Origin: Devosia algicola
Lineage (GTDB): Bacteria > Pseudomonadota > Alphaproteobacteria > Rhizobiales > Devosiaceae
Assembly: GCF_028816455.1 (NCBI RefSeq)
Contig: NZ_CP118246.1
Location: 3,052,501 to 3,116,500, forward strand
Direction: 5' to 3'
DNA: 64,000 nt
Under the pieces are notes generated by a model. That model saw nothing but the letters and a program-made list of their open reading frames with translations. It searched no databases and was not told the origin of the DNA. The position numbers and the translations under genes are program-made. Positions 19,542 to 28,957 of the stretch are shown here, one piece after another (the first letter of the stretch is position 1; each line of letters begins with the position of its first letter).

Positions 19542-20010
19542 TTAACCTGGTCGCCCCCGCGCGATGGTGTTGGGACCAAGCATTTTTGCCTCAACCTCGA
19601 TGCGCTGCCCAAAATCTGCCAATGCCATTGGCTTGCCATAGAGATAGCCTTGAAACAACGTGCTGCCGACCTGAGCCAGCAGGTCGTGCTGTTCAATCGT
19701 TTCCACCCCTTCGGCCAGTACGGTGTAACCGAGGTCGCGGCCGATATGAACGACATTCTTGACGAGCGAGGCGCTACGCGAGCTCGTTCACCGCATCCTG
19801 CACGAAACTTCGGTCGATCTTGATCTGTTGGATGGGTAAACGACGCAAATAACCCAGCGAGGAAAAGCCAGTACCGAAATCGTCGAGGGCGATGGTAATG
19901 CCTAAATCGCGCAACGAATTGAGTTTGGCGATGACCAACTCCATTTCGGTCACCAATACGCTTTCGGTCAATTCGAGTATCAGCCGCTGAGGGTTGGCCT
20001 GGGTGTCGAG
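19542..20010 (-). pseudogene. EAL-domain (c-di-GMP phosphodiesterase) C-terminal remnant
   Basis: Only the second half of an EAL domain remains: [37 protein letters not shown], then, after a one-base slip near 19785, ASLVKNVVHIGRDLGYTVLAEGVET and QGYLYGKPMAL. The signature EAL motif and all upstream sensory or GGDEF parts are absent. A stop codon (20011-20013 on the plus strand) lies directly before the recognisable portion, and the sequence beyond it is not EAL-like in any frame. It is therefore a truncated relic even if the internal slip is a sequencing error. Confidence 0.75.
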
Positions 20011-20273
20011 TTAATTGTTATTTGCGGATTTGCAAAACTCGTTCTGGGACAGATGTAGTGGCATGGCTTGCTAGGGATGCCGATGCCCAAGTCTTGATGA
20101 TGCAACAGTTTCGCGCTTCCTGCGCCGTTCTGTTGAACTTGTCACCCTGCCTGACATTTTGTGCAAACTGTTCGGGGATTTTAGCTTCCCGCTGACAAGC
20201 GTGGCTGGAACCTAAGCATCGGCCAATCGTTTCATATTTGTTCGCATGCAATCAGTTGCGCCCGGAGGATGAT

Positions 20274-22818
20274 ATGAGCGACAGCAGTTCCCGCCAAAAG
20301 CACCCCATCGCATTTTGGACGACTGCCATAGTTGGTGCTGTTTTGATTACCATCGGCATAGTGCTCGTCGGTGGCGGCATTTGGCTCGCCAGCCTAGGTG
20401 GCTCCTGGTATTATCTATTTGCGGGGATCGGTTTACTCCTCGCCGGTGCACTATTCGTGGCCGGTCGCATGTTAGGACTTTATATTTATGGCATAACCTA
20501 CCTTCTCACCTGCATATGGGCGGTTTGGGAGGTGGGGCTTGATTGGTGGGCACAGGTGCCGCGCCTGGTTGCGCCGACCCTGTTGCTCGCACTCGCTCTG
20601 GCCTGCATTCCGGCTCTGCGGCGTCGTTCTTACCCCACCTCCCACCGCTCCCGCGACGATGTCTTGGCGCAAGGACGTCAGGCCGCGGTTGCGATAATCG
20701 TCGTTGGTCTGACGGTCGCCGGTCTTCCTTTTGACGGCACCATGCGCGCCCAGGCTCAGGACAATCCTGCGGCCGCGACACAGCCAGATGCTGCCTTGGG
20801 CAAACCGCAGGCAGCGCCCGAGACGTTTCCAGACGGCGCTGCGGCCAAGCCAACGCTATCTGAAAATTCAAAACAAGCAGCGATCAGCGCGTCCCCGGCG
20901 CGTCCGGCCGAAACGATCGCCATGGCTGGTGACGATTGGCCCGCATACGGTGGCAGTACACTGGCCGACAGATATTCTCCGTTGGACCAGATCAACGTCG
21001 AGAATGTCGGCAAGCTGGAAAAGCGGTGGGAGTTCCGAACCGGCGATATGCCCAATGAAAAAACCAAGGGTAAATACTCACCTGAAACCACGCCGATAAA
21101 AATCGGTAACACGATCTATATGTGTTCGGCTACCAATGAGTTGATCGCGCTCGACGCGGCCACAGGTCTGGAGCGCTGGAGCCTTCGACCCTCAGGTACC
21201 TGATGACGCTATTCCCTACGGTGCGACCTGCCGCGGCGTCAATTATTACGCAAACGTCGATGCCCCGGTCGACTCGCCTTGTGCCAATCGTATTATCGAA
21301 GGAACTTTGGACGCGCGGCTCATTGCTGTTGATGCGGAAACAGGCCAGTTGTGCAGTGACTTTGGCGTTAATGGCGAAGTCAACATGCGCGAGGGCATCG
21401 GTCGGACGGTGCCTGGCTGGTTTGGAAATGTTGCCGCGCCAACGATCGTACGCGGCATTGTGGTCATGGGTGCGCAAGTGCGGGACGGCCAGGCCGAGGA
21501 CGCGCCATCAGGCGTTATTCGCGGCTATGATGCCGTTACCGGCAAGCTGGCGTGGGCCTGGGATATGGGCAAGCCAGACCTGCAGGGCAAACCCGCCAAA
21601 GGAGAAGTATATTCGCGCGGCACACCCAACATGTGGACTAGCGCCGCCGGCGACGAAAAGTTGGGCTATGTCTATGTGCCGTTAGGCAATTCCGCCGTCG
21701 ACTATTACGGCGGCAACCGCAAGAATTTTGAGAACGAATACAGTAGTTCCCTGGTGGCCATTGACGTAACCACGGGCAAGGAAGTCTGGCATTTCCAGAC
21801 TGTACATTACGACCTCTGGGACTATGATTTAGGATCGCAGCCATCACTCGTCGATTTTCCGACCGATAAAGACAATGTCCCTGCGGTAATCTTGACGAGC
21901 AAACAGGGCGAAATCTATGTGCTAGATCGGCGCACCGGTAAGTCCTTGTTTCCGGTCGAGGAACGTCCAGTGCCCAGCGGCGGGGTTGAAGCTGAAAACC
22001 TGTCGCCCACCCAACCTTTTTCCACCTATCACACGCTGGCAAAAGCGCCTTTGCAGGAAAAAGACATGTGGGGCATGAGCCCGTTGGACCAATTGTGGTG
22101 CCGCATCCAATTTCATCTTGCCCAATATGATGGTGAATATACCGCGCCGACCTTGGACAAGCCTTATATTGAGTATCCCGGTTATAACGGCGGGTCGGAT
22201 TGGGGAAGCATCGCGATAGATATTAAGAACAACGTCCTTATCGCCAACTACAATGACATGCCCAATTATAATCGCCTGCTTAGTCGCGACGAAGCCGAAA
22301 AGCGTGGTCTAACTCCCATCACTAACCCTCAGGGATCTCATGAAGGCGCCCAGGCAGGATCGCCTTATGCAATTGAAGTCAATGCGGGTTGGCGGCAAAG
22401 TTGGACTGGTTTGATGTGCAAGCAGCCTCCATATGGCGGCATTCGCGCAATAGACATGAAAACCGGCAAGACCATCTGGGATCGCCCGTTTGGAACCGCC
22501 AGAAAAAACGGTCCGTTTGGCATTCCTTCAATGCTGCCAATGACCATTGGCACGCCCAATAATGGCGGCTCGGTGGTAACGGGGGGAGGCTTGGCATTCA
22601 TCGCCGCTGCCACAGACAATCTGTTCCGGGCCATTGATCTAAAGACCGGAAAAACAGTTTGGTCAATTGAACTGCCAGCGGGTGGTCAGGCAAATCCGTT
22701 CGTTTTTAAGGCAAACGGCCAGGAAATGGTCGGTGTCATGGCGGGCGGCCATCATTTCATGGAGACCGAGATAGGCGACTATCTGGAGGTGTATGCGCTA
22801 CCGCAAAGTCAAGGTTGA
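20274..22818 (+). CDS. gcd: Membrane-bound PQQ-dependent dehydrogenase, glucose/quinate type
   Basis: Oxidises a sugar or polyol in the periplasm with PQQ and passes electrons to ubiquinone. About 847 residues: five N-terminal membrane segments (to about residue 150), a low-complexity linker, then an eight-bladed propeller starting at WPAYGGSTLADRYSPLDQI. Family blocks include TPIKIGNTIYMCSATNELIALDAATG, WHFQTVHYDLWDYDLGSQP and a C-terminal AGGHHFMETEIGDYLEVYALP. The ATG at 20274 has GGAGG 8 nt upstream. An extra base in GAGCCT (21179-21184) splits the frame; removing it gives RWSFDPQVPDD. No PQQ synthesis genes are in the window. Quinate-type dehydrogenases are close relatives, so the symbol is provisional. 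Confidence 0.85.
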
Positions 22819-23083
22819 TCCAGCGCATATCAGGTCGACACAGCAACAGGGCGAGTCTCTGGGAGCAGTCAGGCCGCTCAACACGAATTGAGGCTGTATC
22901 TGCCTGGTCTCGGAGGGCAGTCGAGTGCGGCTACTTGACCTTAAAAGACGGGCAATATGGCGTAATTGTCGTTAATGGCAATGCCATCCCGCGACCGTGT
23001 GCGAGCGAGCCTATGGCGTTCAGTGTGTAGAACTAAGGATGAATCTCCGCTGCACTTGGGAAAAGTTGATGAAGGGGCAGGGA

Positions 23084-23920
23084 ATGAGGGTAATGGCGCA
23101 CTATCCGTGGTTTTGGCGACGGGTAAAATTTGGTGCCATCGTGCTGGTGGGAACTGGGTTTGCTACAGGTGTTCTCGGTGCGCTGTTCATCTGGTCGGGA
23201 CTGTTTGACGTGGCGGCGACAAGCAAGCATCCTTGGCCAGTCGCGGTGGTGCTCCATTACGCGATGGAACGCTCGGTTTTCCTACACGCGCCAGAACTCA
23301 AGGCACCCGACCTTGACAATCCTACGTTGATCGTTCGGGGCGCTACGCATTACGCGAGCGGCTGCGCGTCCTGTCACGGCGCACCGGGGCAATTGGCCTC
23401 GCCTATCGCCCAACAGATGACGCCCACGCCGCCGGGGCTCTATTCGGCCGGACGTGATTTTACCCCCAGCCAATTGTTCTGGATCGTCAAGCACGGCGTC
23501 AAGATGACCCCAATGCCGGCCTGGCCAGCGCAGCAACGCCAAGACGAAATTTGGGCAATGGTCGCCTTTCTCAAGCATCTGCCGGATTATAATACCGAGG
23601 CCTATGCCGAGTTGAGCGGCTGGTCAGGCGGTGCGGACTTCCTCTCGAACGTTCCGGCCACCTTGCCGGGGGGAGACTTCAATCCTCTTGCTTGCGCCCG
23701 CTGCCATGGAGCAGACGGTAAGGGACGAAATGGCGTGTCGCCAGATATTGCTGGCGTCAGCGCTTCAAAGATCGTTCAGGCGCTAAGGGCGTATCGGGAC
23801 GGGGGCGAAAAAAGCGGCTTTATGCAACCTGTTGCCGCCTCACTGACCGACGCCCAGATCGTGGCCGCCGCCGACTATTACGCGACACTCCCAACTCACG
23901 CCGGGGGTGGAACGCCATGA
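23084..23920 (+). CDS. Di-heme c-type cytochrome, membrane-anchored
   Basis: An electron carrier of about 278 residues with an N-terminal membrane anchor (VKFGAIVLVGTGFATGVLGAL) and two heme c sites, CASCH and CARCH. Methionine ligands are plausible in MTPMPAW and the later FMQPVAASLTD. Of several in-frame ATGs, 23084 is chosen because AAGGGG lies 7-8 nt upstream; 23069 and 23093 are possible. Its last codons overlap the start of the oxidase subunit II gene (ATGA). It may link the quinoprotein or quinol pool to the caa3 oxidase encoded next. Confidence 0.82.
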   Translation: MRVMAHYPWFWRRVKFGAIVLVGTGFATGVLGALFIWSGLFDVAATSKHPWPVAVVLHYAMERSVFLHAPELKAPDLDNPTLIVRGATHYASGCASCHGAPGQLASPIAQQMTPTPPGLYSAGRDFTPSQLFWIVKHGVKMTPMPAWPAQQRQDEIWAMVAFLKHLPDYNTEAYAELSGWSGGADFLSNVPATLPGGDFNPLACARCHGADGKGRNGVSPDIAGVSASKIVQALRAYRDGGEKSGFMQPVAASLTDAQIVAAADYYATLPTHAGGGTP

Positions 23921-24877
23921 CGGAAACAGCGACGCTACCGCTCGGCCTTTTTTCTCCAAATGGTGCAGGTTCGACTGCAATCTCGCCACTGCTTTGGGGG
24001 CTGATTTGGCTTTCGGTTTTCGTCGTCATCATGATTGCCGTGGCGGTGGTCCTTGGTAGTATCGTGAGGGAGCGGGGCAAACATGATCCCAGGCTGGTGG
24101 TGTCCGAACATTCTGGGCACGGCCTCTGGTGGATCTACGGCGGCGTTGGCGTCTCGACATTTGTCCTGATTGCTTTTACCGGCTGGACGATTGCAACGAT
24201 CGCCCGGATTGCCGAGCCGCCTAGCGCTCCGGCGTTCACAGTGGACGTATCGGCACACCAATGGTGGTGGGGCTTTCATTACCCGGACGACGATCCTGGC
24301 AAGGCGTTCACAACGGCCAATGAGCCTTCACATTCCTGTCGGGGTGCCGGTGCACTTCAATCTGACCTCGCCAGACGTCATCCACAGTTTTTGGGTGCCA
24401 GCACTTGGCGGCAAGACCGATGTTGTTCCCGGCCGCGTCAATCAGATGTGGCTAATGGCCGACAAGCCCGGCGTTTATCGGGGCCAGTGCTCGGAGTATT
24501 GCGGGAGCGAGCACGCCCAGATGGGTCTTTATGTGATTGCCGAACCGAGAGCGGATTTCGATGCTTGGCGTGCAGCCCAGCAAGCACGCGCCCTAACGCC
24601 AACAGCCCCCGACGAGGGCTTCGTTCAGTTCAACGTCCATTGCGGCAAATGTCATAACGTTCGCGGCACGATGGCGCAGGGAGATAAGGGCCCCGACCTC
24701 ACTCATTTGATGAGCAGATCAACCATTGCCGCGGGAATGTTGGACAATAATATCGGCAATCTTTCAGGCTGGATTGCCCATCCCCAAGGCATCAAGCCGG
24801 ATGCGTTAATGCCAGATATCGCCCTTTCTGGACCCGAACTGCAGTCGATCCTTTCCTATCTCAAAACCCTCAAGTGA
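23917..24877 (+). CDS. ctaC: caa3-type cytochrome c oxidase subunit II with fused cytochrome c domain
   Basis: About 319 residues: two membrane helices, a cupredoxin domain beginning TVDVSAHQWWWGFHYPD, the CuA site CSEYCGSEHAQM, and a C-terminal heme c domain with CGKCHN. The fused heme domain defines a caa3-type oxidase. The frame is split by an extra base in GAGCCT (24322-24327); repaired, it reads ANELHIPVGVPVHFNL. It begins within the stop of the di-heme cytochrome gene and is followed 12 bases later by subunit I. Confidence 0.9.
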
Positions 24878-24889
24878 AGGACGCCTAAC

Positions 24890-26843
24890 ATGAGCGTTGC
24901 CGAATATGAGCGCGTCCCGGAGATCAAGAGCCTCAAGGATGACCCGGAGCCTGCCAGATCGCCTTCGAGTGTTATGGGAAACTGTGCCGGGGTTTTATGG
25001 CTGGATTGCCTCGGTCGACCATAAATCGATAGGTATCCGCTATCTCGTTACCTCGTTCATTTTCCTGTTGCTGGGTGGGTTGGAAGCGCTGGTAATGCGC
25101 ATTCAGTTAGCCCAGCCCGGCGAGCATTTGTTGACGCCGGAGCAATATAACCAACTATTTTCCATGCATGGCATCACCATGATTTTTCTTTATGCGCTGC
25201 CGGTGCTGTCGGGATTTTCTAATTTTCTTTTCCCGCTGGTGCTAGGCGCACGCGACATGGCATTTCCACGCCTGAATGCGTTTTCTTATTGGGTATATCT
25301 GGCATCTGGCTTGTTCATGTATGCGAGTTTTTTGGTCGGCGCCGCGCCCGATGACGGTTGGTTCAACTATGCACCCAACTCGCTCAGGACGTTCAGCCCG
25401 GGCCCCAATATGGATTTTTACGCATTGGGCATGATTTTCCTCGGTATTTCTACCACGGTTGGCGCCGCCAATTTCGTGGTCACGGTGATGCGCATGCGCG
25501 CGCCGGGCATGTCGATCGCCCGCTTGCCGATACTAGTATGGGGTACCACCACTGTTTCAGCCGGAATATTATTCTCCGTACCAGCGGTGAGCCTGGCCTT
25601 CTTCATGCTCTGGCTGGATCGCTCGTTCGGCACCCATTTTTTCGACGCGCGGTCATCGGGCCAGCCTATGCTGTGGCAGCACCTGTTCTGGATTTTCGCC
25701 CATCCCTGGGTCTACATCATCGTATTGCCGGCCATGGGGCTTGTATCGGACGCTTTGCCCATCCTGTGTCGTCGGCCGATCGTGGGATATGCGCTGGTGG
25801 TGCTGGCTACTATTTTGACGATGGTGCTGGGGTTTGGCGTATGGGTGCATCACATGTTTGCCACCGGCTTGCCCATGGTGGCATCGTCGTTTTTCTCTGG
25901 GGCGTCATTCATTATCACCATCCCCAGCGCCGTAGCGACCTTCGCCTGGGTGGCCACGATCTGGACCGGTCGTCCAGTATTCACCACCGCCTTTCTCTAT
26001 TTCGCGGGCTTCATTGTAATGTTCGTCATCGGTGGCGTCTCTGGCGTGGTAACGGCCGCGGTGCCGGCGGACCTGCAATTGACCGACACCTATTTTGTCG
26101 TCGCGCATATCCATTATGTGTTGATTGGCATCAATTTGTTCGGGGTGCTGGGCGCCTTCTATTTCTGGTTCCCCAAACTGTTCGGCCGCCTGCTCGATGA
26201 GCGACTGGGACGCTGGAATTTCTGGATTACCTTTATCGGTTTCAACATTGCATTTCTGCCTATGCACCTCACTGGGCTCATGGGTATGCCGCGTCGTATC
26301 TATACCTATCCAAACGATTTCGGTCTGGGACTGGTGAACATGATCACTACCGTTGGTTCGTTTTTGCTCGCCATCGGCATTTTGCTCTTCATGATCAACA
26401 TCTGGATCAGCCTGCGAAACAACACGCAAGCACCCGATAATCCTTGGGGTGCACCGACGCTTGAATGGGTCACCTCATCGCCCCCACCTCCCTATAACTT
26501 CGCGCTGATCCCAGCGGTGGCCAGTCGACATCCGCTTTGGGAAGAGCAGTTGCACGCGGGCGTAAGTCATTCGGTGCTCGATCGTGGTTTCGTGCTGGAT
26601 CACGGTAAAGAAGCTCTGGCAACGACCATTCTTGATGCTGAGCCGGATGTAATATTGAAGATGCCGGAGGATACGCCCTGGCCATTTATTCTGACGCTGG
26701 CCATGAGCGCGGGCTTCACCGCCATGCTGATACAATCATGGTGGGGAACCGGGATGGCGGGACTAGCCATTCTAGTATGTCTCGGCTTTTGGCTATGGCC
26801 AAAACGGTCCATGGTGCAAATCGCGAGTGCCGATCATGGATGA
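24890..26843 (+). CDS. ctaD: Cytochrome c oxidase subunit I
   Basis: Catalytic heme-copper subunit, about 650 residues with 12 or more helices. Motifs include the heme-ligand region SMHGITMIFLYALP, the CuB/His-Tyr region HPWVYIIVLPAMG, HHMFATG and the heme a/a3 block DTYFVVAHIHYVL. The C-terminus is extended by about 100 residues. The true start is the ATG at 24890 with GAAGGA upstream. An extra base in GAGCCT at 24947-24952 breaks the frame after about 20 codons; the repaired text is DDPELPDRLRVLWETVPG. The stop overlaps the start of subunit III. Confidence 0.92.
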
Positions 26844-27456
26844 CGCGCGACTGCGAACAGGTGAGGAACCATTCCCGTCTCGGGCGCTACCGATCGGCAG
26901 TCCGGGCCGTAAATCTTCGGGCTGGTATGGCATGATGATGCTGATAACAACCGAGGCGTCACTATTTGTCTATCTGCTATTCAGCTATTTCTATTTCGCC
27001 ATATGGTCCGGAGGCAGTTTCTTGCCCAGCGAACTGCCCAAATTCAATCTGTCAGCACCGGACACGGCGATATTGCTCTTGAGCAGCGTCGTGGTTTGGT
27101 GGGGCGAAAAGGGCGCGCGCAAGGGCAGTCACACTCAACTGTCGCTGGGTCTTCTCGCCGGAATCGTTCTTGGCACAATTTTCGTCGGTGTTCAAATCAT
27201 GGAATGGGCGGATAAGCCCTATCAACTCAACACTAGCAGTTATAGCTCGCTCTACTTCATTATCACCGGCTTTCATATGGTTCATGTCGTCGTTGGTATG
27301 CTCATATTGCTGGCTTTGCTTGTCTGGTCGTTGTTGGGCTATTTCGACCGCCAGCGGCACGCTCCTGTCGTCATTGGCGCGATCTACTGGCACTTCGTTG
27401 ATGCAGTCTGGATCGCTGTGTTCTTCACCATTTATGTTTCTCCACATCTGGGATAG
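26836..27456 (+). CDS. ctaE: Cytochrome c oxidase subunit III
   Basis: Integral membrane subunit of about 206 residues with five helices. Typical heme-copper oxidase subunit III text is seen: MLITTEASLFVYLLFSYFY, ITGFHMVHVVVGM and YWHFVDAVWIAVFFTIY. The start at 26836 (MDDARLR) overlaps the end of the subunit I gene by eight bases; an upstream ATG at 26827 is possible. Confidence 0.9.
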   Translation: MDDARLRTGEEPFPSRALPIGSPGRKSSGWYGMMMLITTEASLFVYLLFSYFYFAIWSGGSFLPSELPKFNLSAPDTAILLLSSVVVWWGEKGARKGSHTQLSLGLLAGIVLGTIFVGVQIMEWADKPYQLNTSSYSSLYFIITGFHMVHVVVGMLILLALLVWSLLGYFDRQRHAPVVIGAIYWHFVDAVWIAVFFTIYVSPHLG

Positions 27457-27461
27457 CCAAG

Positions 27462-27866
27462 GTGAAAGAGGACGCGAACCATAATCTGGAAGTTGGCCAC
27501 CCAGCGGCGATGCGGCATCGGATCAGTCCTGTCTTGTTGGGAATTGCCATTGCAGCCGCGCCGACAGGGTGGATGGTCCAATTGCTTTTTGCGTTCGCCT
27601 CAACCAGCTATGTTTGTGTCGCAACACCAAATGGGGTGGTGCCGGCTTGGCTCATGCCCGTTCTTGTCGCGCTCAATCTCCTGGGGCTGGCACTGGCCGT
27701 TGCCGGGGCGATCCTTTCGGCAGCCATAGTCAAACGAACCACTCTTGAGCAGTCGGGAACAACCCGGTTTCTGGCGAACTGGGGTATTTTCGTTTCACTG
27801 GCTTTTTTCGCTGCGACATTTGCCAATTCATTCTCACTTTTCCTGGTGCCATTATGCAAGACATGA
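27462..27866 (+). CDS. Hypothetical membrane protein in the oxidase operon
   Basis: 134 residues from a GTG start, with about three hydrophobic segments (LLGIAIAAAPTGWMVQLLF, PVLVALNLLGLALAVAGAI, WGIFVSLAFFAATFANSF). I do not recognise the family. Its position between subunit III and a small cytochrome, with an ATGA overlap to the latter, suggests an accessory subunit or assembly role in the caa3 oxidase. Confidence 0.7.
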   Translation: MKEDANHNLEVGHPAAMRHRISPVLLGIAIAAAPTGWMVQLLFAFASTSYVCVATPNGVVPAWLMPVLVALNLLGLALAVAGAILSAAIVKRTTLEQSGTTRFLANWGIFVSLAFFAATFANSFSLFLVPLCKT

Positions 27867-28258
27867 AGGTTTTTCGGACTGATTTGGCGCGGGTTTTCGT
27901 GGCCCTTTTTATGATCGGCGTCGGCGCGGGCTGTTCCAAACCGCAGGGTGCGGGACTGGCTGGTGATCCCGCGAGCATAGGCGATCCTGCCATGGGAAAG
28001 GCGTTGATCGAAAAGCTGGGCTGCGGTTCCTGTCACGTTATTCCGGGAATACTAAATGCCTATGGCATGGTCGGGCCGCCGCTCGAGCACATGGCGCGCC
28101 GACAATATATTGCGGGTATGCTGCGCAATACGCCCGAGAACATGGTGAACTGGTTGCGCTACCCGCAAAAGGTCGTGCCGGGTAATGCCATGCCCGATCT
28201 TGGCATCTCTGATGATGACGCGCACCAGATCGCGGCATATTTGGCAACGCTGCAATGA
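27863..28258 (+). CDS. Small mono-heme cytochrome c, lipoprotein
   Basis: About 131 residues. The hydrophobic leader ends in a lipobox-like VGAGC, so it is probably lipid-anchored in the periplasm. One heme site, CGSCH, is followed by a methionine-ligand candidate in GNAMPDLGISDDDA. The start at 27863 uses the ATGA overlap with the upstream stop; 27854 is an alternative. Its end overlaps the next start in the same way. It is a likely electron donor to the caa3 oxidase. Confidence 0.83.
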   Translation: MKVFRTDLARVFVALFMIGVGAGCSKPQGAGLAGDPASIGDPAMGKALIEKLGCGSCHVIPGILNAYGMVGPPLEHMARRQYIAGMLRNTPENMVNWLRYPQKVVPGNAMPDLGISDDDAHQIAAYLATLQ

Positions 28259-28902
28259 GATCAGTTACGGCAGAACCAGCTGCTGGGCGGCGGAGGGTTA
28301 ATATCAGCCTTGCGCTCGGCGGTCTCGCGTTGGCCACGTTGTGGTTCAGCCCCCTGGCGCAGCTGGCTCGCGTGGCCTTTTCCGCCCACATGCTGCTTCA
28401 TCTCGGTATCGTTGTGGTGGCCGCTCCCTTGTTGGCGTTTGGAGCGGCGAGCCGTCTACCGCCCATTACCGGTTTCGGCAATGCGTTGAACTGGGGTCTT
28501 CTAGCTGGCCTGTTCGAAATGATCGCGGTCTGGGGGTGGCACATTCCCCTGCTGCATGATGCGGCCGGTCACAGTGCATCGCTATTCATTTTGGAACAGG
28601 CATCGTTTTTGCTGGGTGGGCTTGCCGTATGGGGTGTGGGCTTTAGTGCGAGCAACCGGGGAGCCATTGCTAGTGCTGCAATCATTCTATTTCTGACCTT
28701 CACCCATATGACGATGTTTGGCCTGATGCTGACCCTCGCGCCAAACTTGCTGTACGATCCCGATCTATGCCGAGGCGCCTTCGGACTTGACCGATTGTCA
28801 GATCAACATCTGGGAGGCGTGTTGATGGCTGTGGGCGGCGGTATTCCATATCTAGTGGGCACTGCTTGGGCAATCTCGAGGGTACTCTTCGTTGACGTTT
28901 AG
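28255..28902 (+). CDS. caa3-type CtaG family cytochrome oxidase assembly protein
   Basis: A 215-residue membrane protein of the caa3_CtaG family (distinct from the Cox11-type CtaG). Family features include FSAHMLLHLGIVVVAAPLLAFG, WGWHIPLLHDAAGH and DQHLGGVLMAVGGGIPYL. It is thought to help copper insertion or assembly of caa3 oxidases. It is the last gene of the oxidase operon, coupled by ATGA to the small cytochrome. Confidence 0.82.
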   Translation: MRSVTAEPAAGRRRVNISLALGGLALATLWFSPLAQLARVAFSAHMLLHLGIVVVAAPLLAFGAASRLPPITGFGNALNWGLLAGLFEMIAVWGWHIPLLHDAAGHSASLFILEQASFLLGGLAVWGVGFSASNRGAIASAAIILFLTFTHMTMFGLMLTLAPNLLYDPDLCRGAFGLDRLSDQHLGGVLMAVGGGIPYLVGTAWAISRVLFVDV

Positions 28903-28957
28903 CATTCCATGGGTGGATCGCCAGAGCGCGCATGCTGCAATAGGCACCAGCCAGCGC

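Noticed and set aside
24926..24931. Another GAGCCT in the subunit I gene as an insertion site
   Set aside because: It is in frame (KSLK) before the break at 24947 and needs no correction, so it is a genuine GAGCCT.
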